Source: Cephalotrichum gorgonifer
Lineage: Eukaryota; Ascomycota; Sordariomycetes; Microascales; Microascaceae
NCBI GenBank assembly: GCA_900312665.1
Contig: ONZQ02000001.1
Span: forward strand, 1,554,283-1,618,282
DNA: 64,000 nt
Direction of reading: 5' to 3'
The stretch's first letter is position 1; each line of letters starts with the position of its first letter. Positions 31,063 through 43,863 of the stretch are shown in pieces. Below the pieces are notes generated by a model. That model was not told the DNA's origin and made no database searches. It was given only the letters and a program-made list of their open reading frames with translations. A program made the position numbers and the translations under genes.

Positions 31063-32034
31063 TTTGTATGTCTGTGTCCGTGAGAGCTCGTCGTGCTGTG
31101 TGTTCGTGTGTCGAGTGTCGAAGGATTGCCCGGCAAGAGAATCGACGGAAGGCTGTTCCCCGAGCGCAAAGAAACCTGTCTGTCCGGTCCGGTGGGGAAA
31201 ATGTGCCGAGTATGTACGAAACCCTCAGGGGAGAAACCGATTCTGTTGATACAGTAGTTCGAAGGGAAAGTGTGGATGGAGGTCGAAGGCGGGTGATGGA
31301 AATGGGTGACGACTTGAATGCGGCTGCTGTCTATTCAAGTTACAAGCTCAGGCAGCTTCAGAGCGCGTCACCTAGAGAGCTACCTGCTCCAAGCCTAGTC
31401 ATCATGCACCTTGTGCAGCGCCTGAAAGGTGGATCCTGCATAAATCACGTGATAACACCTGGACCGATATGGATGATGCTCGTCTGAGGTACGTACCCTT
31501 GTTGTCGCTGCAATTACTCGCGCCTTGGACCGTGAAACCACCTCGAAGCAAACCTGAAGACCTTACAAGTAGAATAAACAGAAGAGCATTTTCGCTTCAA
31601 TTAATTAATGGTATAAAATCAACTCCTATTGTTCAGACTAATTGCCCAAAATTCCAAGAAAGGAGCTTCCTCCGTCCTGGCCGTTATGATAGAAAGCAGG
31701 CAGGTAGAGAACTAGCATATAAAACAGACAAGGAAACACAAGATGAAGAAAGCTCTCTTTGCTTTTGGAATCGTCCTCCTCCCTCCTCCCTCATTTTGGG
31801 ACTAATACTCAGGAGCCTTGGGCTCCTGCAAAAAAAGAATATCCCTCTAGATCCTTACCATACATATCCCAAAGACATCCCCGCGCGCCGCGCGCGTGAA
31901 AGTAGGATACGAAGAAAGAAGAACAAAAGCGACAAAGGGAAAAAAAATAGCAAGACAAGTTGCAGTAGTCATAACATGGCATCAGTCTCCCCCAAAGTGG
32001 CTCAACACCCGTACCACCCACTTCCTACACTCTT
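31063..32034. other. Intergenic between proteasome beta 5 promoter and tricalbin 3' end
   Basis: This contains the proteasome gene promoter (right of 31062) and an AT-rich patch at about 31570-31640 with TTAATTAATTA-like sequence. No gene was recognised; the 31469-32263 ORF is out of bias and overlaps the tricalbin gene antisense. Confidence 0.5.
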
Positions 32035-35000
32035 TCACTCGGGGTTCGGCGTCGTCTCCCGGGTTCGGGGAGGCTCCCGCTTGCTCAGGAAAGTCCTCCT
32101 GATAGACTTGGGGCTGTCTGACGGCGCCTCGGGGGCCGGCAGGAACGAGCTCCTGATGACTACGGTCCCGTCCTTGACCTTGACCTCCTTCGCCTCGCCC
32201 GACCCAGAGTCGTCAACAAAGTACAGCGCTTCGCCGAGGTCCTCGTCGCTGCGGATCTTGTGACGCTCCTTCACCTGGATCTGGAAGGTCGCGTCGGGCG
32301 TGCAAGAAACCTTGAAGGTCTCGTCGAAGTTAACTGGCCCGTCCGACGCGCTGTGATGCTTCGTCTTGCCGATAGTCTTGGGCCTGGGCGACGTCTGGAC
32401 TATGACAACGTAGATGTCCGCGGAGGCCGGGAAGCCGCTTGCAGAGAGAACGGTGAAAGTGGCTGTACCGCCCCCCGCGCCCGGCTGCATGCTAATTATC
32501 GAGGCCTGGCCGATGCTACGCGACCGAGAATGGCCGTTAGCCCCGTTCCCGGCGGTAGTGGGCCGCGATCCAGTGTCCCCTTTCATCCCCACAAGAGGGA
32601 GATCATTGCCGTTGGCCTGGATGGTCGGCACCTCGGCGATGCTAGGCGTTGAGGAGTTCGAATCGTCGTCCTTCTTGCTCCTGAAGCCGCGCTTGATGAA
32701 CGACGTGCCCTTGCCCACACCATGCCCCACAACCCCAACGGCCTTGATAGGCGCGCCGGCCACACCCGTGACGATTCGGGTGGGGCTGGCAAACGTCGAC
32801 GTTCCCTGGCGAGTCCTCGTGACGTACGACGGCCGGAACATCAAGCGGAGCCTTACGGATCCGCTCTTGGCATCGAGCAACACCCTTGTCTCCATGGGCC
32901 TGAACGGCTCGAGATGGGCGAGGCTAATTTCCGCATTGCCAAGAGGATCAGGTTGGGAAGCGAGATCCCAGTCCCAGACAGAGACGGTGAAGTCCGCCCC
33001 GAGCCGAGACGGAACTGCCACTTCGAAGAACTCGTTCCAGACCGGGTTAAGAGTCTTCTTCTGAGTCTTGGTTTTGTGGACCTCCTGTCCGTTGAACTCG
33101 AACTTGCAGAAGGGGTCGCTCTTGCCGTTCCTGTCGGCTGCTTGAAGGTCCTGGGCATCCAGCACATCGACGCGGAGAGTACCCATGTTGTTGATGCTCT
33201 CGATAGGGTCGAGGTTCATCATGATGGGGACGTACTTGAGGCTAACCTTGACGCTGCTCGTTCTGCCCTCCTCATCCTTCATTTTCAGGATCGTGGGGTT
33301 GTTCTAGTCACCAACTGTTAGACTATGATAGGTTCCAATAATAAATGGGAGGTCAGCGGCCGTTGCTCTCAGGCTGCCACTTACCAAGCATTGCTTCAGG
33401 GTGTCTAGAGTATTGCCCGCCAGTTTAGCGACAATGTTGTCTTCGTTCTCCGCGCCCGTCTTGTCTCCCCTGTTCTCCCGTACAACGAGGGTCAAGCGAG
33501 AAACGTCGATCTCCCTGATGACGCAGTCTCCAACCTCCTCGAACTTGTGGTTCTTGGTCTGTGCCACAGACGAAACGTACGAGGGGAAGGCCATGTCGTC
33601 TGTATAGACTTCAAGTTTGCAGTTGCTCTTGGCGAATTCCGCATCCATCAATCGGAAAATGAGAAGACCACTCTCATGCTTGAGAAGCTCATCCGGGGTA
33701 AGGTAAACCTTCTTTGGCTCGGACCGTTCCTCCTTTGATGAGGTCGGCTTGTCCGTGGTTGGCTTGTCCGAGGTTGGGCTGGCAGGGCTGACGGGGCTCC
33801 TGGGAGTGCTCGCCTCTTCCTGGGACTCACTGGTGCTGCTGCTACTCTTGGCGGTCGAGTCTGATTTTTCTGCCTCTGCAGCCTCCTCGGCCTTCTCCTT
33901 CTGCTCCTCCTCCTCCTCTTCGGGATCAGCCACGTTCAGGCACGGATAGAACGATACGTTGTAGGTGAGGCGACCCTTCGCCATGCCCTTTCCATGTAGG
34001 CGAAGACCATCCGAACGCTCCTCCTTCTCATCGTGCACAAGATACTCGCCCTCTTCGTTTTGGCGGATGTACTTGTTCGTCTGGATCTCGATCAGACCGA
34101 GGCTTCGGTCCTTGCCCACCTTCTCGGCATCCATCACCTCAAGGGTGAGCCTCTCCCGCGACGAGTGCACCGGGACATAGAGGACCTCGTTGAACTCGGG
34201 ATCGAGGTTGTTGAGGAAGGTGACTGTCCGGGCTTTTTCAATTCCGGATTGCAGGACGCGGCCGTACGCATCCGACTTCCCCAGAGCCTCGAAGTTTCGC
34301 AAATCGTTCGCCTTGATCAGGTGGAACCTCATGACACCGATGGGTGTGCTGTAGCCGCCAGTGCCGGCCATGACGCCAGAGATGACCACAGGTTTCCACT
34401 GAGCCTTCAGCTTGACACGGCCAGACTGAGCACCGGCGAGCTGGAACCAGTCCTTGCCTTCTTCAGTATATCGGACCAGGTCGTCCGCCTTGATCTGGTA
34501 CTTCCCAAGTGTCTGGTCTCCGGCCAAATCCCTCTCATCCTTGATGGTGACGCCCAGCTTGGCGTGTTTCCGGTCGGTAATAAGCATCTCCTTGAAGCCG
34601 TTGTCCCAAATTGGGTTGTTGGTGCGCTTCAACTTCTTGCTCGTGTGAATATCGTGGCCATTAAGGTGAAGGACGGCATAAGGGTTAAGAAGGCCGACAA
34701 GACTCTTGGTACCGTCGAGGTCCTTGGCTTGCTCGACGGTGAAGCGAAGGATACCCTGGTTAGACTCCGGCGGCGGCTCCTCCGTCCCGTCTTCGTTCTT
34801 CTGACCCCCAAGGATGGGGAAGAATCGGACGTCGCAAGATAGCACACCGCGAACCTTACCGTCGGAAAGAACCTCGATCCGCTGGTTCTCGTGCTCAGTC
34901 TCTTCCTCGAGCTTCTCAAGCGCGAACGAGGCAACACCAAGCTCCTTGTCCTTCCTCATGTCGTTGTAGTCGAAGACCTGAACGTCCAGACTATCGTGGA

Positions 35001-36691
35001 AAGTGGTGATGATGATGTAGTGCGTCTCGTTCCATCTCGGGTTGGCGGTATCCTTCAACATCTTGGTCCTTGCGAGCTCCCCCCTCCTGTTGAGCGTAAC
35101 GACGGCGTACGGGTCAACGACGCCGGCGAAGTTGTCGGTGTTCTTCAAGCCCTCCGCACCGTGGAGGGTAATGGCGACAACGCCGATGGCCTGGTCCACG
35201 GGCGTACCGGACAGCATCTTTGCGACCTCGATAGGGAACACGTTCGGCGCATACATCATCGGGGCGAGATTGCCGTGGATCTGCTCCTGAATGAAGCTCT
35301 CGAGACCCGGGATGATGTTGATGTCGAACCCAAACATCTCGCCACCGAGAGGCTTGCAGACGTAGTCAATCATGGGACGCTCCAAGAAGCACATTTCAAC
35401 CTTCTCGACGTGGGGGAAGGGGATTTGAAGTTTGACCTTGAGGCGCATGATGCCCGAGAATGCCATGTCTTGGACAATCACGTCGAGGCCCTTGCTGATC
35501 ATGGCCTTGCCGATTCGAATTTCCAGGACGATCTTGGGGTTGATCTTGTTCTTGATCTGTCGCGAGGTCATGTCGTCCGTGTCGTTCGGGGTGAAGCTGA
35601 ACTTCCAGTCCATGATGACGACGTCATCCTCGGCCTTGGGGTACGTCTTGACGTGCTCCATCCGCGGGGGCTTCGAGCCGAGCGTGAAGGTCTTCAACTT
35701 CAGGCTGTCGAGGAAGGCCGGGGTGGCGGAGCTGAGGACCTGATCGACCGAGTTGATAATGGTCTGGGACAGGACGGGCTGGTAGATGGGCCAGAACTTG
35801 ACAAGGAAGGAGTTGATCCACTCGAGGGATTCGGTGTCGGTATCGAGCCTCTTCAGGGCCATCTCACGCGAGATGTCGTCACGGAAGTTGCGCCGGACCC
35901 TTCGAACGGAAGTCCTGTAGTATGTTGCACAGAAGGCCATGACGATGAATACCCATCCTAGGCCGCCACCCAGCACAGCCACGAGCCAGGAAGACAGGCA
36001 GGCAAAGACGATGATGGCAGCATTGTGGTACCAGTCTGGGTTATCTCGTTAGCCACTATCCGTAGGATGGCTAGGGGACAACGGGGTATGACACAAAAAG
36101 GGGGGGGGGTTAAGGAGGACCAACCTCCAAAGAACTTATCGGGAATGTTCCCTTCCAACCAGGTCGAATGGTCCAAGAGACTCTCCGACGCGTTTATGGG
36201 CTCATACGGCCAGCCGAAGCGCGGCCCCCATCCCGTCTTCTCCCACATATCGACATTTGAGATTGGGTCCTCGCCGTCGGTGATGGTCTTGCCGTCCTTG
36301 TCCTTGGGGGGTTCTATCACGCCGGCCGTGGTCGGCGACGGCAGGTCGGCGACCGGCGCGCCGCTATCGTCCGCGTCCGTGACGATTGAGAAGCCATGTG
36401 ACCTTTGGAGGTTTTTTGGGATAGCCTAGGAGGCGATGGAGCGTTAGCTGGCGCACAAGGTGAGCAGGTCAGTGGGAAGATTCTGAGTAAACGTACGTCT
36501 CTGGCCTTGGCGCGCTTCTCCTCGGGAGAGGCATCGGGGTCGAAGGTGAAAGCAGTTACTCCGGCATTCCTAGCCTCCTCCACCATTTTCCGCTGCGAAT
36601 CATCTGCGGCGGCGGCATTTCGATCCAGTGCTGCTTCCTGCTCCCTCCGCTGTTCTTGCTGGGCCGCGACCGGGTCTTGTTCGGTGCCCAT
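32035..36691 (-). CDS. Tricalbin, SMP and multi-C2 ER-plasma membrane tether
   Basis: The product is 1471 residues from exons 36691-36497, 36425-36125, 36035-33385 and 33303-32035; introns are 71, 89 and 81 nt, all GT-AG. The N-terminus (1-165) is Gln/Glu/Ala-rich and cytosolic. A hydrophobic hairpin lies at about 170-205 (IIVFACLSSWLVAVLGGGL then FIVMAFC). The lipid-transfer SMP domain spans about 225-440 (WINSFLVKFWPIYQPVLSQ... to MLSGTPVD). C2 modules follow, recognisable by GVVAITLHGAEGL, GILRFTVEQAKDL, GVMRFHLIKANDL, GLLIFRLMDAEF and GTLRVDVLDAQDL, with a last beta-rich C2-like segment near the C-terminus. An acidic Glu/Lys/Ser linker sits at about 930-1000. Tricalbins (yeast Tcb1-3) anchor in ER and bind plasma-membrane phospholipids, moving lipid and sensing calcium. 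Several C2 copies lack the full set of Asp ligands, so not all need bind calcium. Confidence 0.94.
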
Positions 36692-39600
36692 GGTGTTGGC
36701 CGTTCACGCAAAGTGGGAGGATGCAAGCTGTTCTGTCCTTCTTGGCACTAATTTGGGTTCAATGCCCACAGACAGGATAACCGCGGTTCTTAATGGTGAT
36801 GTTGGTCATGCATGCAGCACCAAAGGCAGGTCGGAGGCCGGTGGTGGGTGGTGGGCGGTCGAGAGGGAGCGAGAGAGGAAGTCGCAGTTGATGTTAACAG
36901 ACCGAGTCGAACAAAAGAAGGCAGGAAGGAAGGAAGACTGGAACAAATGCCCCGCCTCTTACGGCTGGTTTCAGAAGATTAGGTCGGGTCAGGTCGCACA
37001 CGAAGCTAGAGGTTGGAAGGTGGAGGATAATTAAATGAGGGGAGGGGGGTGGGAGAGCTATGGAGTAGCTTCGTGGAGATAGCTCCAAGCCAACGTCGCT
37101 AGAGGAGGATATGGTCTCAGTGAGGGAGCACAGGAAAAACGATGACGCGAGCTTCCTTGACCTGCCAGGTATTACAAGTACAGGTAGCAGCAGATAGCGC
37201 AGGGGTGGATACCAGGTGGGGTTGGGGCCAGACTTGGTGGAATGGAGACTGTGGGCTGTGGCTGAACTAGGGAAAGATGGAGGAGATTAGATGGCGAAGA
37301 GAAAAGGAAGTTGGGACAATAAAACAGGGATTGATCACCTGTGGGGAGGGAGGGCCGGACGAAGGACGAAAAAATCACAAGAACCTAGCTTAGTCTGTGA
37401 ATTGAAGCATGACGGAATGCAAGCAGTTCTTCCAGCTGTCCAACACCTCACCTCATCTGGACCGACCGGCTCATCTTCCTATGTACCCATGCTTCCTTCC
37501 CTCTGAAGCTAGCTCCAGGATCGAGTGCTACCCTGGTTCCAGGTTCCGCAAAAAAGAGTACAAGCACCCCAGGAGGGGAATATGTACCAAATTAGCTACA
37601 TGAGACGTGGTCTCAGCTGCAGCAAAACGCAGTAGAGAAGGTACAAGATAAAAGCATCCTCTACAGGTACCTGTACCTAGCATGATAAAAAAGCTCTCCC
37701 TTTGAGCCATTCTCCTCGGCCCCATATTCCCAGGTGCAGGTGGATATGGTAGCAGTTGGCGCTAAAGAGCGCGGAAGTCAATCTACTCGTGCTTGGAATA
37801 TAGAGTCGAGGAAAATCGGGCATGCCCTTCCTTCAGCTCCATATCCAAGTGAGGAACATGTGGTGCTCCTAGCAGTACTGCACCCCCCGGCCCCGCCCGA
37901 GAAAAGAAGGCAGTCTCATCTCCCCTCCGCAACAACGACGACCACGTGCCAATGTTTGAACATGTCCAAGAGGCAAGTGCACCTCACATTGCACAGACCA
38001 AGCTGGGGGTGTTCTCAGCTGGTCCAGACCTACTTCCAAGTACATCATACATCCTCGAACAGGGAGGGGGAGGCCGCCCTCGGTCATGTCCCGCGTTTGG
38101 GCCCACCGGGTATCCCGATGAGGGCTTTCGGTAAACTATTCCGTACTTGTACACTTTGGTAAGGGCATGTAATACTTTCCAGAGTGCGGGCGGCTGGCGT
38201 GGACAGCACAAGGGTGGGGTGGGTGCGACAGTCTGGGAGATAACTGGGGTCGACGAGTAAAATACAGGGGCCGAAAGTTCAGCTTGTCTGGCGTGGCTGG
38301 TGCCGGTGGGGCCTTCCGTCGTGGTTCCTGAGACTTGGACTTGGGTGTCCCCCCACCAAGAACAAAATGGAAATCTTGGATGGCCGGAATCAGGGTTACA
38401 GCCATGTCATCATCATCTTTAGAAACATTGTCAAGATCGGATCAATGCACACACGAGACACCGCTGGCGAATACTCTCGTCAATACTTCTCTCTCTCTTC
38501 AACAACTAGTATCACAGACAGTTTAATACTCGGTTGTTGGGTTTCACCAACCTTCTCGTAAGACCAACCTAAAGAGCTAAAGAGCCTACCTGTGCTGCCC
38601 GACGAACACACACGTACTGGCATCTGTTCGAGTACACGTACGAGTACTCTGTCATAGGTCTGCGTGGTTTATTTTTTTTTTCTTTTCATCGTCGGACATA
38701 CCAACCAAGTCAAGCGAAAGTAGCATCTCCGAGCCCAACCACCTCCCGCAAATCGCAAGTGCGACTTGGAGTTTCGATCTCAGCTGGGCAAGGGTGGTGT
38801 ACTTTGTGCTGCATAGGCATTATGGCTCCATGGTGGCGGCCCAGTCCGTCCAAGTATGAGTACAAGTGAAGAGGACAATCGATCGAGGTAAAAAAAAAAA
38901 ACTCTGGCCATTGGCTCGATAGGTACATGGTTGTAATTAGTAGATAGTAACCTTCCACATCCCGTCTCCCGCATCGTGCACAGCAGCAGGCCCACCCCAA
39001 TATGAATGCATGCGAGTCCGTAGTTCGCCCCCCCGTCATCCCTCTACCGAAGGCCCATCGTATATTACATACTTGTACTTGTCTATCCTTGGAAAGACTA
39101 CGCCACTTTCGATCCCCATGCTTCCTTCCAGACGTCAGTGTAACTAAACAACATCTATCCATATTACGGGAACCGTACATCAATGGCCGGAAAATGAGAA
39201 ACGGAACCTGCAAGTGTGTGTGCGTGTGTGCGTATGCCCAACCTCCCACCAGATGAACAAACTGTTTATTACGCGTACTCCGAACATATGGATAGTTACT
39301 TGCTACTTGTACACAGCCCGACAGGGGTATCCCTTACCCCAGCTGTGCAGAGATCGGCCGACGGCAGGTTTAACTCGATGTGAGCTCCACCTTCGCCAGC
39401 CGCCACGCCGAACTCTTCCCGACCGTGTGGTTGCGAGAAAGTGGCCGAGGGGCTTTTCCTTGCCTTGGATGCGGGCGGGAATGACCTCACCAAGAGACTG
39501 CCAAGATTCGGAAGTGCATACTTGTACGAACGTGCGAGTACTAGTGTAGAGCCTGGCGGCGTCTTCCTTTTACCTTTGGACTACCATGGACGGACAGTCT

Positions 39601-40290
39601 TGCAAAAGCGGTAGTTACCCACTCCTGTCCGATCTCAATTTCTCAAGACACAGCCCCAGAGCTATCTGTCTACTGACCCGCCCGCGTTGCCACGCATTTT
39701 TTTTTTCCCTCACCGGAACGCAAGTCTTGCTAGTCCGCTGGCCGATTAGTCCGTCCAATCCCCACTCGCCATGCGCGCCACCCACTGCAACGAGTCCCCT
39801 TTCTGGTAGTAATGGCTTTGCTAGCGGGCTGGTTTGCTGCACAAGCAATCCGGAATGCATGCCTAGTCAAAAAGCTATACTTGTATTTCTAACTGGATCA
39901 GAACTTCAAGTAAAAAGTAGAGCTGTGCTCCGCTGTACTGAAACCGGAACCGAGAAGATGGCTTCACTTAAAGAAAGAAAAAAAAAAAATGGATGCAAAA
40001 GCCACGTCTGGTATTCTCATCTATCAAGCCGGGATAACGTCCCCTTCGCTCTAGAATGATAGAAAATCCCCCGCACCCCTCGAGTAAGCTAATTCGCAAG
40101 ACAAACAAACACAAGCCCTTAGATCCAACCTCGACATCGCAAAGGAAGGCCAATCTGGGCGGGAATCATATATGGGGTTAAATGCCACCGGAAATAAAGA
40201 CCACCTGCTCCCGAAACTCCTCACATTCTCCGCACTCCTCACACACCAACAACGTCCGAGGCACCGGAATTGCGTGTGCCTCCTACCGCA
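36692..40290. other. 3.6-kb intergenic region with no recognisable gene
   Basis: The left part is the tricalbin promoter. No ORF shows coding bias. GTAC-type motifs recur (about 37170, 38636-38648, 38860, 39069, 39308). Homopolymer runs lie at about 38671-38680 (T) and 38889-38900 (A). Confidence 0.5.
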
Positions 40291-42216
40291 TCAATACCCG
40301 TAACTATCGTGTTGATGAACCGGACACCTCCCTGGGTGGTTCACGAACCAGGCGGATATACACCGGTGGTGGAACCGGCAGAGACACTCAAGCCTCGCCA
40401 TCGGCACTCCGACCTCGAACTCCTCTAGGCAGATGGTACACTCCGCCGAGTCCACGCAGTCCTTCTCCGTCGCTACGTACGGGAACATCCCAGTCCGTCT
40501 CGCAAATCGGGGAGAAGCAGGCGTCGATGCCTCATCCTCCTCCGCCGAGTTGGGAGTACTCGCGGCCCCGCCTCCGTACGTGCTATGAGCGGTGATGCAG
40601 CTGTTAATGTGCGATTCTCGCAGCGCCTCGTAGTTGGGCAGGGTGTTGGACGGGAGCTCCCTATGACAGACAGGACACTCGTCTTCCTCGGCTATTTGCG
40701 GGGGTAGCGGGAGGGGACGTTGCGTAGACGAGGAGGCGTCCGCGGGCTCGAGCAGTGATCTATACTGCTGTCGTGAACCGGTGTACTGTCCAGAAGAGGA
40801 GGCCGCAGGATAGTACACGGGAGGGGTACCGGCGAGGATCTGGTTCCGGGTCGGAACATATCCCCCCAGTTGTGACCTTGAGCCAGCGTGTGGACGTGTG
40901 TTCTGAGGCCTCGTTAGCGACGGCTCCACAAAAGAAGCTTTATCAGCGTCGAGCTCACCATTGTAATGCTTCTCCCGCGGATGTGGGCCCCATGGGCCCC
41001 ATGGGCTGGGTTCTGCATGAAGAAGCCGCCGTCCGGACCTGGAGGGAAGCCTCCGAAGCCGCGACTCAGATTGCTCTGCGAGCGATAGTGGGAAGGCCTT
41101 GGCGAGCCCTGGGTTGGCGAGGTGATGGGCAGCGGGGGTGTGGTATTCGGGTCTGGAACACAGGGGTTGCAAAGCCTAACGCGCTCACCTCCCGTTTCAT
41201 AGGGCAGGCCGTCGTCTCCCGAGAGAGGGTTGAGATATAGCTGGGATCCCCTTGCCTGGCCGGGTGGACGCACTATGTACTGGTGAGGTATCGTGATTCG
41301 ATGGGGGGAGCATGCATTGCAGACAACCCGTCCGCATTTCCTAGATCGTGGCACCGTTAGCACAGGGCAGCAGTATGGGCACGGGGCTAGATGCAACGAA
41401 CCTGCAGTGATGCTTCCGGACAAAGAAGCTAAACTGGGTGCGGCAGATGGGACAGATCGTGACGTCGGCGTCTGGCTGCCATCTGGGGAGTAATATATCC
41501 GAAAAGTCTCTCGGGGCCCCATCTGAGCGGGGTATGGATGGAGCAGTAGAGGTTCTTGCTCGGGATGTATGGGGTGATATCTCGGGATCCTGTGACGTGG
41601 GGTTCAGGGTGGATCCCGGGGGTTGTGGCAGAGGATGGTTCAGGTCGACTCGGGAAATGGGTGGTAATGGCAACGAACTCTGGAGGCTCGAACTTCGGAT
41701 GGGCAGCTCGAGGAGAGGTGTAGGTGCCCCGCGGAGCGGGCTGGAGTCTTCGTTGTCGGCACTTAAAGCACTGGGCGAACCGGGAGGTTGATGTAAAGTA
41801 TCGACAGGTGCCGGGTGTCCCGACTCCGAGCCAGACGACATGGAATCTGACCGTATCACTAGTCGTGGCTGCGCGTCATCCTCAGAATCGTCTTCGCGAT
41901 CACTCTCAGCACCGTGATCACCCCCAGTATGTGCCGCCGTTGCGGCATTGCCTATCGATGCCGCATCGTCTGTGCCGCTGTGGGATCCCGTGTCGGAGAG
42001 GCTCCGTTCGACGACGTGGGAGGGACAGTCGAAGTATCGAGAACACTCTTGGTCATAAAACTCGGCGGTTCTCCAGGTGCAAGTGTTCGGTACCGGCTCT
42101 GACTCGTCGCTGCCGATATAGGAGCTTCCAGATTCGGAGAGAGCATCGTCCGCGTCGTTATGACTAGATGCGTCGAGGCGAGTGGAGAGAGGCTCTCCGC
42201 CATAGGAGCTTGCCAT
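40291..42216 (-). CDS. FYVE- and RING-domain E3 ubiquitin ligase (Pib1-like)
   Basis: The product is 602 residues from exons 42216-41402, 41340-40959 and 40902-40291; introns are 61 and 56 nt with CTAAC branches. The start is the ATG at 42216 (MASSYGGEP); the open frame above it begins with GTG only. Residues 1-245 are disordered and acidic/Ser-rich. The FYVE finger begins CPICRTQFSFF, with the PI3P signature RKHHCRKCG at about 267-275, assembled across intron 1, and closes with VRLCNPC. A C2HC finger lies at C475-x2-C478...H497-x3-C501 (UBZ-like). The C-terminal RING has C554, C557, C572, C574, H577, C580, C592 and H595; His replaces the last Cys, as in the ZNRF/Pib1 style. PI3P binding plus RING implies ubiquitylation at endosomes or the vacuole membrane. 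Confidence 0.9.
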
Positions 42217-43863
42217 ACTGGCACATTCGCGAGGAGGCGAGGTTAGATGATGGTTGGGATGGTAGTTTCGTGAAGGGTGGTTCGAGTAGGAAATTGCGAC
42301 GTAGTCATTCTCGTTACTCGTAAGCACAAGTGTATGGTAGCTCTCCGAAGAGTAGTGGTCTGGAAGGATCCTAGGTTAGTTCGTTCGGTGGTGCCTGAGG
42401 GGCAATTTGAGACGGTTGCAAGAAACTCAGGGTCCACCTGAGAATCCTTCAGAACCAGGCCGAGCTTAAAGCCTGGCCCAAATGTATTGAGATGACTGTG
42501 TTGTGGAATCTCGTGAGGTTAACAATCGGGCACACGACTGAGCTCGGCCCCTAATGATGATGTTTGGCTCAGACACGGCCTTATCGCCACCTCCCCAGGT
42601 GCCCCGCCTCTGGCAGAGACGATTAGGCTAGCACGGTTGTTAGTACGGGGTACTCCGAGTCCTCGTATTGCAAGGTTGCGTACCAGGATGCAGGGCAGTG
42701 CGAAGTGAAATAAGTGGGGGCGTGACACTGGGAGAGTGATGTACTGAGCTTTATTTCTACAATAAGAATGGTAATATTAAAAGACATCCAGCCATATCAT
42801 GTCAGCTAACCGGTGCTTAGGTTGATATCTAAACATTGGACCTGACCCTCCTCTGTAATAGCAACTGAACCTATGGAATCAGAAACCAGGAAGGAGCAGT
42901 GGGGCAGTGGGCAGATATTGAAGCAGTTGCAAAGTCAGGGCAGGTGCAGCCAGGACGGGGGTAGACTCAATGGCAAGAGGTTAGCATGTGAAGTCGAGCT
43001 GAAACCTCGCTGATACTAGCTTGTGGCATCTACTCACCTTGCAAGATGTTGTCTTTAATGGTCAGAAGTTTTGTTAACAGGAGCTTGGATTTTCTTTCAC
43101 CTCTCAGATTCCCTTTTTGTTATTGCTGTTACTGGTATCTGAAATTTCACATAAGCACTTGGTGGTGTAGTTTTCTACTGTTGTCTTACATCCCAGCAAT
43201 TGCACCTGTGAGATGATGATGATGATGTGACTCCAGTCAGAACTACTGCACTCCATACTGGTGGTACTCAGACTAGGACTCTTAGTAGATGGTGAAATTA
43301 CCAATATGGAAGGAAAGCACACGATGCTTCAGTCACTGCTTCAACCGTTTTACCATTACTGGACATTCATCAGGCCAAGCCACCTGGAAACTAAGGAATG
43401 GCAAGCCAGAAAATAGAAAGGCCAATCTCATACTCTGTACTCCATACTCAAAACATGTATGGTAATGTGGCTCTCGCTCAGCCTTAAAGTGGAGATTATG
43501 TGTATCGTTCGGTTCGCGTTTGCCTTGATGCACAGCCATACGTTCCGACTCCTCCGGGTTCCTTGAATTTCCATCCAAGTACTTCCCAGCTCCCAGACAC
43601 TCCTTCCTTGTGTTCCTCGTCGGTGCCTTACAAACGCCTCCCCAGCAAGGCCCGTGACATGTTTGTGATTATTTCCTCTTCGCTTCATCCAATAACTCCG
43701 GCCTTCCTCTTTTCCTCTCTCACCACTCACTGTCGTGTCCAATAAATGATATCCTCCCGACTTGTATGCGCCCAATGGTCAATACAAGTACCGTGATGTT
43801 CCCTGCACCGCAGCTCTTGCCTACAACACCATCCTAAGTTTTCCGACCCACACACATTCCACA
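42217..43863. other. Divergent intergenic region containing a CpG-depleted island
   Basis: This lies between two head-to-head genes. Its middle (about 42780-43490) almost lacks CpG, while both flanks are CpG-rich. A (GAT)n run of about five units lies at 43214-43227. No ORF is convincing. Confidence 0.6.
42780..43490. other. CpG-depleted sequence island
   Basis: Only about 7 CpG dinucleotides occur in roughly 720 bp, and none in 43021-43320; the single line 43501-43560 next to it has six. TG and CA are frequent. This suggests sequence that has lost CpG by deamination, or that came from elsewhere. No terminal repeats or transposase remnant were identified by eye. Confidence 0.65.

Noticed and set aside
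34891..35961. 356-codon plus-strand ORF
   Set aside because: Antisense of the tricalbin SMP/C2 coding exon.
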